Assembly: GCA_910577215.1 (NCBI GenBank)
Contig: CAJTMQ010000015.1
Span: forward strand, 1-30,414
Length of the DNA stretch: 30,414 bases
DNA from: an uncultured Eubacterium sp.
GTDB lineage: Bacteria > Bacillota > Clostridia > Oscillospirales > Acutalibacteraceae
Direction of reading: 5' to 3'
The notes below the pieces were generated by a model. That model saw only the letters and a program-made list of their open reading frames with translations, had not been told where the DNA came from and made no database searches. This document shows, piece after piece, positions 16,756-23,560 of the stretch. Each line of letters starts with the position of its first letter. The first letter of the stretch is position 1. The translations under genes and the position numbers were made by a program.

Positions 16756-16780
16756 AAAGCTCCCATATGGGAGCTTTTTT
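16756..16780. terminator. Bidirectional terminator between glycosyltransferase operon and mnmA
   Basis: A 9-bp stem (AAAGCTCCC/GGGAGCTTT) around an ATAT loop is followed by T-runs on both strands. It serves the two converging operons. Confidence 0.85.
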
Positions 16781-16787
16781 AATGCCG

Positions 16788-17863
16788 TTAAATTATTGTT
16801 CCTCCGCCTACAACTGTATCATTATCATATAAAACAAGTGCCTGACCTTTGGTGATTGCCCTTTGCGGCTTATCAAAGGTTATTTTTATTGTATTATCAT
16901 CAAGCTGAACAGCAGTGCACGACTGTGCAATCATATTATACCTTGTTTTTGCCTGCAGCTTTATAGGACTATTTATGTATGGAACGGAAATAAGGTTAAT
17001 ATCGTTTGCAATAACATCTTTAGCAAAAAGGGAATTTACATTTCCGAGTGTAATGGTGTTTTTAACAATATTTTTGCCGCAAACATAAAGCGGTTCGGAA
17101 TAAGAAATTCCAAGACCCCTTCGCTGACCCATTGTGTATCGGATGATACCATTGTGTGTGCCGAGTATTTCTCCGCATTCTGTTATAAATCTGCCGCTCG
17201 GATATTTTTTGCCTGTGTGATTTTCGATAAATCCTGCATAATCTCCATTCGGCACAAAGCATATGTCCTGACTGTCTTTTTTATCTGCATTTATAAAGCC
17301 GTTTTCTTCTGCAATGGCTCTGATTTCGGCTTTTCTGTAGTTTCCGAGAGGCAACAGAATATGTGCAAGCTGATTCTGCGAAAGAAAATATAATACATAG
17401 CTTTGATCCTTCGTATCATCTATTCCTTTTTTTAGAAGATACCTGCCGCTGTAGTTATCATATTCAATACGTGCATAGTGCCCGGTTACAACATAATCAA
17501 ATTTAAGTTCGTTTGCCCGGTTAATTAATGCATTGAATTTCAAGTACCTGTTGCAGTCTATACAGGGATTGGGTGTTCCGCCGCTTTCGTAAACAGAAAT
17601 GAATTTTCTTATTACATTTTCTTCAAAGGCAGCTTTGAAGTTAAAAACATAATAGGGCATATTCAGCTTATATGAAACAGCACGTGCATCTTCAATATCA
17701 TCAAGCGAACAGCAGGTTTTCTCTCTGCTTATACCGATGTTCTCATTATCATACAGCTTCATGGTTACACCAAGGCAATTATATCCTGCTGTTTCATTAA
17801 TAAAGCGGCAACGCTGCTGTCAACGCCGCCGCTCATAGCTATAAGAGCTTTCTTGTTTATCAT
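16788..17863 (-). CDS. mnmA: tRNA-specific 2-thiouridylase, frameshifted near the N-terminus
   Basis: MnmA adds sulfur to the wobble uridine (s2U34) of Glu, Gln and Lys tRNAs. The long frame (start 17762) has the two reactive cysteines in TPNPCIDC and QDICFVP and the MGQRRGLG box, but lacks the ATP-binding PP-loop. That loop, AMSGGVDSSVAALLM, is encoded just upstream in another frame from an ATG at 17863, which has GGAGG ten bases before it. Restoring one base at the GG of 17785-17786 turns QDIIALV-stop into QGYNCLGVTMKL, the expected family sequence. The repaired protein would have 358 residues, the normal length. As written the gene is broken by a one-base deletion. It is last in the iscS-nifU-nadA operon and starts six bases after nadA, fitting sulfur delivery from IscS. 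Confidence 0.85.
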
Positions 17864-17869
17864 AAGGCA

Positions 17870-18787
17870 TCAGCCTCCGTATTCAATCATTTTATCAATA
17901 CATTGTTTTGCTTTAAGCCTTGTTTTTTCATTGATTTCAATTTCCTCGCCGAATTCACCTTTGCAGATTAACAGCACTTCAGGCAAGGTTGTTATTTTCA
18001 TATTGTGACAAACAAGGTCCTTTGAAAGCGGATAGAATTTTTTATCAGGGCATTCAAACTGCAAATGCTGAGCAATGCTGTTTTCAGTGCCGATAATAAA
18101 TTCCTTTGCACTGCTTTTTTTCGCAAATTCCATAATACCGCTTGTTGAGCCGATATAATCAGCCTGTTCCCAAACCTCAGGCAGACATTCCGGATGAACA
18201 AGCAGAAGTGCATCCGGATGAGCTGCTTTTGCTGCCTTAACGTGCTTGAGCGATGCTCTGCAGTGTGTCGGACAGCCGCCTGAAACAAGCTTAATATTTT
18301 TATCGGGGCACTGCCGTCTTATATATGTGCCGAGATTAATATCCGGAATAAACAAAATATCCTGTTCAGGCATTGCATTGATTATTTTTACTGCGGATGA
18401 CGAGGTAACACAAACATCACAAATTGTTTTAAGCTCTGCCGTAGTGTTGATATAGGCAACTGTTTTAAAGCCTCTATTCATTTCCTGAAGCTGTTTAATC
18501 AGATCAGTATCCATTTGCTCTGCCATAGGGCAGCCTGCACTGCTGTTTGAAAGAATAACTCTTTTTTCGGGTGCAAGAATTTTAACTGTTTCTGCCATAA
18601 AGCGAACACCGCACATAACAACTGTTTTGTTGGGAACAGAAGCCGCTTTAACAGAAAGTGCATAAGAATCACCTACAAAATCAGCAATTTCGGTTATTTC
18701 ATGCGCTATATAGGAATGGGCAAGAATGCATATGTCATTTTTTTCTTTAAGGCTTAAAATTTCCTGTTGAATCTGAAATGTTGTCAT
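17870..18787 (-). CDS. nadA: Quinolinate synthase A
   Basis: NadA condenses iminoaspartate with dihydroxyacetone phosphate to quinolinate in NAD synthesis and needs a 4Fe-4S cluster. The protein has 305 residues, the usual length of the short form. Three cysteines sit at the cluster-ligand positions: C59 in CGVRFMAET, C171 in GGCPTHC and C259 in DLVCHNMK. The AHSYIAHEI stretch (23-31) and the HPEC segment near 197-200 are family signatures. nadB and nadC, the usual partners, are absent; instead the gene sits between nifU and mnmA. The arrangement suggests cluster supply in cis rather than NAD pathway grouping. iminoaspartate must come from an enzyme encoded elsewhere. Confidence 0.95.
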   Translation of the reverse strand: MTTFQIQQEILSLKEKNDICILAHSYIAHEITEIADFVGDSYALSVKAASVPNKTVVMCGVRFMAETVKILAPEKRVILSNSSAGCPMAEQMDTDLIKQLQEMNRGFKTVAYINTTAELKTICDVCVTSSSAVKIINAMPEQDILFIPDINLGTYIRRQCPDKNIKLVSGGCPTHCRASLKHVKAAKAAHPDALLLVHPECLPEVWEQADYIGSTSGIMEFAKKSSAKEFIIGTENSIAQHLQFECPDKKFYPLSKDLVCHNMKITTLPEVLLICKGEFGEEIEINEKTRLKAKQCIDKMIEYGG

Positions 18788-18811
18788 ATGAATAAATCCT
18801 GTTTGTTTTAA

Positions 18812-19240
18812 TTATCCGTGGCAATGCTCGCATTGCGAGCAGTCCGGGAATTTTGATTTGTCATATGGAATATTATTTCTGTCATAATAATCCTTAACGG
18901 CTGCCTTAACAGCTTCTTCTGCAAGCACTGAGCAGTGAATTTTATGAGCGGGAAGCCCGTCAAGTGCTTCAACCACTGCTTTGTTGGAAAGTGCAAGAGC
19001 TTCTTCTATGCTTTTGCCTTTAATCATTTCTGTTGCCATTGATGATGTGGCGATGGCAGAACCACAGCCAAAGGTATTGAACTTAACATCTGTTATGATG
19101 CTGTCTTTCACCTTGATGAACATCTTCATTATATCGCCGCAGACTGCATTTCCAACCTCACCGATACCGTCAGCGTCCTCCATTTTTCCGACGTTTCGCG
19201 GATTCTGAAAGTGATCCATAACCTTTTCACTATATAACAT
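18812..19240 (-). CDS. nifU: NifU/IscU-type iron-sulfur scaffold protein
   Basis: Scaffold on which new iron-sulfur clusters are built with sulfur from IscS; 142 residues. Conserved cluster ligands are C34 and D36 (NAVCGD), C59 (FGCGSAIA) and C103 (IHCSVLAEEA). The IscU LPPVK chaperone motif is replaced by LPAHK, typical of Gram-positive NifU-type scaffolds. The tail carries three further cysteines (CSQCEHCHG), possibly a metal site. I start it at the ATG at 19240, because AGGAGA lies eight bases upstream and MLYSEKVMDHFQNPRNVG is the usual family start. A TTG two codons earlier is unlikely. It overlaps the end of iscS by 11 bases. Confidence 0.93.
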   Translation of the reverse strand: MLYSEKVMDHFQNPRNVGKMEDADGIGEVGNAVCGDIMKMFIKVKDSIITDVKFNTFGCGSAIATSSMATEMIKGKSIEEALALSNKAVVEALDGLPAHKIHCSVLAEEAVKAAVKDYYDRNNIPYDKSKFPDCSQCEHCHG

Positions 19241-20417
19241 GTTCAATTTCTCCTTTAGTAAGTGCTTCCCATACGGGAGACATATTTCTTAAATATTCAA
19301 CAATTTCGGGAACTGTGCTGATAATATACTCAACCTCATCCATAGTATTTTCCTCTGAAAGGGAAAGGCGAAGTGATCCGTGTGCAACCTCGTGAGGCAG
19401 ACCGATTGCAAGAAGCACGTGGCTTGGATCAAGCGAACCTGAGGTGCAGGCTGATCCGCTTGAAGCCTGAATACCTTTCATATCAAGCAGCAGAAGCAGA
19501 CTTTCTCCCTCTATGCCTTCAAAGCACATATTGACATTGCCCGGAAGCCTGTTATTTTTATCACCATTCAGAACCGAATGAGGAATTTTTGATAATCCAT
19601 CAATAAGTCGGTTTCTCAGAGCGGTTAAATATTCGGCATTCTTATCTATATCTCTGCAGGCATCATCAAAAGCCTGTGCCATGCCAAGAATTGCCGGCAG
19701 GTTTTCGGTGCCTGCACGCTTTCCGCGTTCCTGTGCACCGCCCTCAATCAGATTCTGCAGAAGAATTCCTTTTCTGCAGTACAGTGCACCGGCACCTTTG
19801 GGCCCGTGAAATTTATGTGCCGAAAGTGAAAGCATATCAATATTCATTTTTTTAACATCAATTTTGATGTGACCTGCCGCCTGAACTGCATCTGTGTGAA
19901 ATAAGACTCCCTTTTCTTTGCAGACGGTGCCGATTTCGGAAATGGGCTGGATTGTACCGATTTCATTATTGGCAAACATAATTGTAACAAGGCAGGTGTT
20001 TTCACGAATGGCATCCTGTACCTCATCGGCAGTTAAAATTCCGTTTTCGTGAACATCAAGTAATGTTATCTCAAAGCCTTCTTTTTCAAGCTTTTTTAAT
20101 GTGTGAAGCACAGCGTGATGCTCAAAGGCAGTTGAAACAATGTGTGTTTTGCCTTTTCTTTTTCCAAGAATAGCGGCGGTTAAAATTGCCTGATTATCCG
20201 CTTCGCTTCCGCCTGATGTAAAATAAATCTCCCTTGCTTCGGCATTCAGATTTTGGGCAATGCTCTGCCGCGCATTAAACAGCTTTTCTGCTGCAGCCTG
20301 CCCTGTACTGTGCAAACTTGATGGGTTCGCGTAATATTCTTCAAAAGCAGGCATCATTGCATTAATTGCCGCCTTGCTCATTTTAGTTGTTGCAGCGTTA
20401 TCTGCATAAACAAACAT
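19230..20417 (-). CDS. iscS: Cysteine desulfurase (NifS/IscS type)
   Basis: Pyridoxal-phosphate enzyme that takes sulfur from cysteine as a persulfide and hands it to NifU and MnmA; 395 residues. The PLP lysine is K202 in LSAHKFHGPKG, and the PLP-contacting His-Asp-Ala segment is FHTDAVQA. The reactive cysteine is C324 in the SSGSACTSGS loop. It is the first gene of the operon iscS-nifU-nadA-mnmA. A consensus promoter and a candidate Rrf2 operator lie directly upstream, so it is probably regulated by cluster or cysteine status. The start is fixed by AGAGGAA about nine bases before the ATG. Confidence 0.95.
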   Translation of the reverse strand: MFVYADNAATTKMSKAAINAMMPAFEEYYANPSSLHSTGQAAAEKLFNARQSIAQNLNAEAREIYFTSGGSEADNQAILTAAILGKRKGKTHIVSTAFEHHAVLHTLKKLEKEGFEITLLDVHENGILTADEVQDAIRENTCLVTIMFANNEIGTIQPISEIGTVCKEKGVLFHTDAVQAAGHIKIDVKKMNIDMLSLSAHKFHGPKGAGALYCRKGILLQNLIEGGAQERGKRAGTENLPAILGMAQAFDDACRDIDKNAEYLTALRNRLIDGLSKIPHSVLNGDKNNRLPGNVNMCFEGIEGESLLLLLDMKGIQASSGSACTSGSLDPSHVLLAIGLPHEVAHGSLRLSLSEENTMDEVEYIISTVPEIVEYLRNMSPVWEALTKGEIEHVI

Positions 20418-20443
20418 AATAGTGTTCCTCTCTATATACTATA

Positions 20444-20456
20444 ATTCCTATAGAAC
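20444..20456. promoter_or_regulatory. Candidate Rrf2 operator at iscS
   Basis: ATTCCTATAGAAC, a TTC-centre-GAA imperfect palindrome, lies at the expected transcription start of the iscS operon. Its TTCCTA half matches elements at the rrf2 and metY promoters. Binding is inferred. Confidence 0.5.
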
Positions 20457-20463
20457 AACTATG

Positions 20464-20492
20464 ATTATATACCTGAAAGATGATTATGTCAA
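20464..20492 (-). promoter_or_regulatory. Consensus promoter for iscS-nifU-nadA-mnmA
   Basis: On the minus strand TTGACA (20487-20492) and TATAAT (20464-20469) are 17 bases apart, a perfect consensus. The leader is about 40 bases. Confidence 0.85.
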
Positions 20493-20516
20493 GTGTAAAT
20501 ATATAATAAATTATAT

Positions 20517-20547
20517 AAAAAAAGAAAGGCAGGTTTTACTGCCTTTC
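20517..20547 (-). terminator. Terminator of metY-cysK
   Basis: A 9-bp stem (GAAAGGCAG/CTGCCTTTC, 20524-20532 with 20539-20547) is followed on the minus strand by a run of T residues. It lies 14 bases after the cysK stop. Confidence 0.87.
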
Positions 20548-20561
20548 TTAACGATATTGTT

Positions 20562-21488
20562 TTATGAGAACAGGGCTGTTGAAAGGTATCTGTCACCGGT
20601 GTCAGGAAGAAGAACAATAATATTCTTGCCTTTGAATTCCTTTTGCTCGGCAAGCTGCTTCGCCGCCCAGACTGCTGCACCGCTTGAAATACCGACGAGA
20701 ATTCCTTCCGTTTTGGCAATTTTATTACCTGTTTCAAATGCATCCTCATTTGAAACAGTGATGATACCGTCATAAATATCCGTGTTAAGGGTTTCCGGAA
20801 CAAAACCTGCACCTATACCCTGAATTTTATGGGCACCTGCGTGCCCTTCTGAAAGAACAGGAGAGCTTGCAGGTTCAACTGCATAAATTTTAACATTGGG
20901 GTTTTTCTCTTTAAGATATTTGCCTACACCTGAAAGTGTGCCGCCTGTGCCTACGCCTGCAATAAAGACATCAACCTTGCCGTCGGTGTCTTTCCAGATT
21001 TCAGGGCCTGTTGTTTCATAATGCGCCTGTGGATTGGCAGGGTTAACAAATTGACCGAGGATAACAGCACCCTCTGTAGCTGCCTTAAGTTCTTCCGCTT
21101 TTGCAATTGCACCTTTCATTCCGAGTGCACCCTCAGTTAAAACAACCTCCGCGCCATAAGCCTTAACAAGATTTCTGCGCTCAACGCTCATTGTTTCCGG
21201 CATGGTAAGAATAACCTTGTAACCCTTGGCAGTTCCTACGCTTGCCAAACCTATACCCGTATTGCCTGAGGTAGGCTCAATAATTGTTGCCCCTTTTTTT
21301 AGAGAGCCGTCTGCCTCTGCAGCAGCAATCATGGCATTTGCAATTCGGTCCTTAACGGAACCGGCAGGATTGAAATATTCAAGCTTGGCAAAAATGTTTG
21401 CTTCAACATTTTCGGCGGATACAAAATTATTTAATTTAAGAATAGGGGTATTGCCTATCAAATCTGTAACATTATTATAAATAGCCAT
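20562..21488 (-). CDS. cysK: Cysteine synthase (O-acetylserine sulfhydrylase)
   Basis: PLP enzyme making cysteine from O-acetylserine and sulfide; 308 residues, standard for CysK. The PLP lysine is K46 in NPAGSVKDR. The substrate loop TSGNTGIG is at 73-80, and the phosphate-binding loop is GVGTGGTLSGVG. It lies 17 bases downstream of metY with AAAGGAAA upstream of the ATG, so the two form an operon that ends at the hairpin just beyond. The cysteine made here feeds IscS, encoded next on the same strand. No cysE is present in the window. Confidence 0.95.
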   Translation of the reverse strand: MAIYNNVTDLIGNTPILKLNNFVSAENVEANIFAKLEYFNPAGSVKDRIANAMIAAAEADGSLKKGATIIEPTSGNTGIGLASVGTAKGYKVILTMPETMSVERRNLVKAYGAEVVLTEGALGMKGAIAKAEELKAATEGAVILGQFVNPANPQAHYETTGPEIWKDTDGKVDVFIAGVGTGGTLSGVGKYLKEKNPNVKIYAVEPASSPVLSEGHAGAHKIQGIGAGFVPETLNTDIYDGIITVSNEDAFETGNKIAKTEGILVGISSGAAVWAAKQLAEQKEFKGKNIIVLLPDTGDRYLSTALFS

Positions 21489-21505
21489 ATCAAATTTCCT
21501 TTCAA

Positions 21506-22792
21506 TTACTTGATTGCTTCAAAAGCCTGATTCAAATCATAAATAATATCATCTGCATGCTCCGTTCCTATTGAAAGGCGAATTGTATTGTCGTGAATAT
21601 TCTGCTCTTCAAATTCTTCGGGAGAAAGCTGTGAATGAGTAGTTGTTTTTGGGTGAATAACAAGAGATTTAACATCTGCAACGTTAGCAAGAAGGGAGAA
21701 GATTTTAAGATTGTCGATAAACTTCTTAGCCTCTGCTTCACCGCCCTTAATATCAAAGGTGAAGATGGATCCTGCACCATTCGGGAAATATTTATTATAT
21801 AATTCCTTATATTTATCATCAAGTGAAGGGTGATTGATTTTCTCAACAAGCGGATGCTTTGAAAGGTAGTCAAGCACCTTTTTTGTGTTTTCAACATGGC
21901 GCTCAACACGAAGTGAAAGTGTTTCAAGACCCTGAAGAAGAAGAAATGCGTTGAATGGCGAAATAGCGGCACCCGTATCTCTTAAAAGAATTGCACGGAT
22001 ATATGTAACAAAAGCAGCGGCACCTGCGGCTGCAAAAAAGCTTATGCCATGGTAGCTTGCATTCGGCTCCGTAAACTGAGGAAATTTACCGCTTGCAGTC
22101 CAATCAAAATTACCGCTGTCAATAATAACACCGCCAAGTGTTGTTCCGTGACCCCCGATAAACTTAGTTGCACTGTGAACAACAATATCCACTCCATATT
22201 CGATAGGACGAAGAAGATAAGGCGTGGTAAAGGTTGCATCAACAACAAGCGGAATATTGTGTCTGTGAGCAATTTCTGCAAGGCCTTCAATATCTATAAG
22301 ATTTGAATTAGGATTGCCGAGCGTTTCAAAGAAGATTGCCTTGGTATTATCCTGAACAGCGTTCTCAAAATTTGAAAGATCATCAGGGTCAACGAATGTT
22401 GTTGTAACTCCGTGAGCAGGAAAAGTATGGGCGAGGTAGTTATATGTACCTCCATAGATGGTTTTTGCACTTACAATATGATCGCCTGCTTTTGCAAGAG
22501 CCTGAAAAGTATAAGCAAGTGCAGACGCACCTGATGAGGTTGCAAGTGCAGCAACGCCACCCTCAAGAGCGGCAATTCTTTTTTCAAAAACATCCTGCGT
22601 TGAATTTGTTAATCTTCCGTAAATGTTTCCTGCGTCTGTCAAATTAAAGCGTGCCTGCGCATGCTCGCTGTTGTGGAAAACATATGAAGTTGTCTGATAA
22701 ATCGGAACGGCTCTGGAATCTGTTGCAGGATCAGCATTTTCCTGACCAACGTGAAGTTGTAATGTTTCAAAATGATATTTATAATCTGACAT
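21506..22792 (-). CDS. metY: O-acetylhomoserine sulfhydrylase
   Basis: PLP enzyme of the Cys/Met metabolism family that makes homocysteine from O-acetylhomoserine and sulfide. The PLP lysine is K210 in HSATKFIGGHG, and the phosphate-binding YGRLTNST motif is near 58-65. At 428 residues it has the extra loops of MetY (O-acetylhomoserine sulfhydrylase), being longer than the roughly 380-residue MetB and MetC enzymes. It is first in the metY-cysK operon. The leader is about 185 bases and contains a 21-codon reading frame ending in Met-Arg-Met-Cys-Arg-Cys plus an inverted repeat at the predicted transcription start. The start is supported by AAGGAG. Confidence 0.93.
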   Translation of the reverse strand: MSDYKYHFETLQLHVGQENADPATDSRAVPIYQTTSYVFHNSEHAQARFNLTDAGNIYGRLTNSTQDVFEKRIAALEGGVAALATSSGASALAYTFQALAKAGDHIVSAKTIYGGTYNYLAHTFPAHGVTTTFVDPDDLSNFENAVQDNTKAIFFETLGNPNSNLIDIEGLAEIAHRHNIPLVVDATFTTPYLLRPIEYGVDIVVHSATKFIGGHGTTLGGVIIDSGNFDWTASGKFPQFTEPNASYHGISFFAAAGAAAFVTYIRAILLRDTGAAISPFNAFLLLQGLETLSLRVERHVENTKKVLDYLSKHPLVEKINHPSLDDKYKELYNKYFPNGAGSIFTFDIKGGEAEAKKFIDNLKIFSLLANVADVKSLVIHPKTTTHSQLSPEEFEEQNIHDNTIRLSIGTEHADDIIYDLNQAFEAIK

Positions 22793-22850
22793 AGTAAAAA
22801 ATCTCCTTAAATAAAATATGTAATGTTAAAATAATTTATGTTTTACGGGT

Positions 22851-22916
22851 TTAACATCGGCACATTCGCATATAAGAGGAATATAGAATACTGTTTGTTT
22901 TGTAATAGCTTTTCAT
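22851..22916 (-). CDS. Short leader peptide ORF ending MRMCRC
   Basis: A 21-codon reading frame starts at the ATG at 22916 with AAGGAG eight bases upstream, as good as any ribosome site in the window. It begins MKSYYKTNSIL, continues YSSY and ends MRMCRC before TAA. It lies in the metY-cysK leader between the promoter/operator and metY. Two Met and two Cys codons fall in the last six positions, the amino acids this operon helps make. This suggests a leader peptide that senses charged tRNA or causes ribosome stalling. I see no strong terminator hairpin between it and metY, so classical attenuation is not shown. I do not recognise the family. Confidence 0.6.
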   Translation of the reverse strand: MKSYYKTNSILYSSYMRMCRC

Positions 22917-22947
22917 TGTTTTTTCTCCTTTCGGATTAAATACTATC

Positions 22948-22970
22948 ATTCCTACGTGTTTGGTAGGAAT
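22948..22970. promoter_or_regulatory. Candidate Rrf2 operator at metY-cysK
   Basis: A perfect 8-bp inverted repeat (ATTCCTAC at 22948-22955, GTAGGAAT at 22963-22970) with a 7-base gap lies just downstream of the predicted transcription start. Its half-sites recur at rrf2 and iscS. Confidence 0.6.
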
Positions 22971-22983
22971 TAGGTTTGATAAA

Positions 22984-23012
22984 AGAATAGCACTTAACAA
23001 ATTAAATGTCAA
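22984..23012 (-). promoter_or_regulatory. Promoter for the metY-cysK operon
   Basis: On the minus strand TTGACA (23007-23012) and TATTCT (22984-22989) are 17 bases apart. The expected start is near 22977, directly before the inverted repeat. Confidence 0.7.
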
Positions 23013-23031
23013 GTGCTTTTTAGAAAAATTT

Positions 23032-23466
23032 TCAAATTATAAAGTTATTGCTTTTGCTGTTCTGTTCTTCCACCAAATCGGCCAAAGTAATATTATCAAC
23101 AACATTGTTTATTGCATTATTGATTTTTTTCCATACATCCACAGTTGCACATTGGTTAAAGCGAGGGCATTGATTTTCCTCCTCTTCTATGCAGGCTATG
23201 GGTGCAAGACTTCCTTCTGTTAAGCGAAGAATCATACCAACAGTATAATCCTCAGGCTTTTTGGCAAGTCTGTAACCACCGCCGGAACCGCGTTCGCTTT
23301 TAACAAAGCCTGCACGGTTGAGCATTGAAATAATCTGTTCAAGGTATTTTGTGCTTATCCCCTGCCTTGCAGAAACAGCCTTTATAGAGATATTTTCGCC
23401 TGTGTTGTTCATTGCTAAATCCAGCATAAGTCTTAAAGCATATCTTCCCTTAGTTGAAACTTTCAC
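23032..23466 (-). CDS. Rrf2-family transcription regulator (IscR/CymR-like)
   Basis: Winged-helix regulator of 144 residues, typical for Rrf2. The N-terminus VKVSTKGRYALRLMLDLA and the DNA-recognition region with ISTKYLEQI (38-46) and GSGGGYRLAK (60-69) are diagnostic. Three cysteines, C92, C100 and C106, fall where IscR and related proteins bind a 2Fe-2S cluster (IscR spacing C-x5-C-x5-C; here x7 and x5). It is therefore likely cluster-sensing rather than a cysteine-free CymR. I use the GTG at 23466, because GAGGTG lies six bases upstream and homology starts there. Longer starts would run through its promoter. It lies upstream of metY on the same strand. It probably controls itself, metY-cysK and the iscS operon through a shared element. 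Confidence 0.9.
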   Translation of the reverse strand: MKVSTKGRYALRLMLDLAMNNTGENISIKAVSARQGISTKYLEQIISMLNRAGFVKSERGSGGGYRLAKKPEDYTVGMILRLTEGSLAPIACIEEEENQCPRFNQCATVDVWKKINNAINNVVDNITLADLVEEQNSKSNNFII

Positions 23467-23480
23467 TTCGCTCACCTCAT

Positions 23481-23509
23481 TTCCTATAATACTATAAAAA
23501 TAGTAGGAA
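23481..23509. promoter_or_regulatory. Candidate autoregulatory Rrf2 operator
   Basis: TTCCTA (23481-23486) and TAGGAA (23504-23509) form an inverted pair around the rrf2 promoter, with an inner TACTAT-N4-ATAGTA palindrome. They overlap both promoter boxes, as expected for repression of its own gene. Confidence 0.5.
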
Positions 23510-23514
23510 TTCAA
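23486..23514 (-). promoter_or_regulatory. Promoter for the rrf2 gene
   Basis: On the minus strand TTGAAT (23509-23514) and TATTAT (23486-23491) are 17 bases apart. The predicted start is near 23479, so the leader is only about 13 bases. Confidence 0.6.
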
Positions 23515-23525
23515 GAATAAAATTA

Positions 23526-23550
23526 ACAGGCGCACGAAATGCACGCCTGT
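23526..23550 (-). terminator. Terminator of the FG-GAP-like membrane protein gene
   Basis: A 7-bp GC-rich stem (ACAGGCG/CGCCTGT) with an 11-base partly paired loop lies ten bases after the stop and is followed on the minus strand by TTAATTTTATT. Confidence 0.6.
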
Positions 23551-23560
23551 AAAGGTATCA

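Noticed and set aside
16863..17393. Plus-strand frame of 176 codons opposite mnmA
   Set aside because: Antisense to conserved MnmA sequence; Cys/Ile-rich nonsense with no start signal.
22793..22977. metY leader considered as a SAM riboswitch or T-box
   Set aside because: No recognisable conserved core of either class and no terminator stem before metY; the short reading frame is the better explanation.
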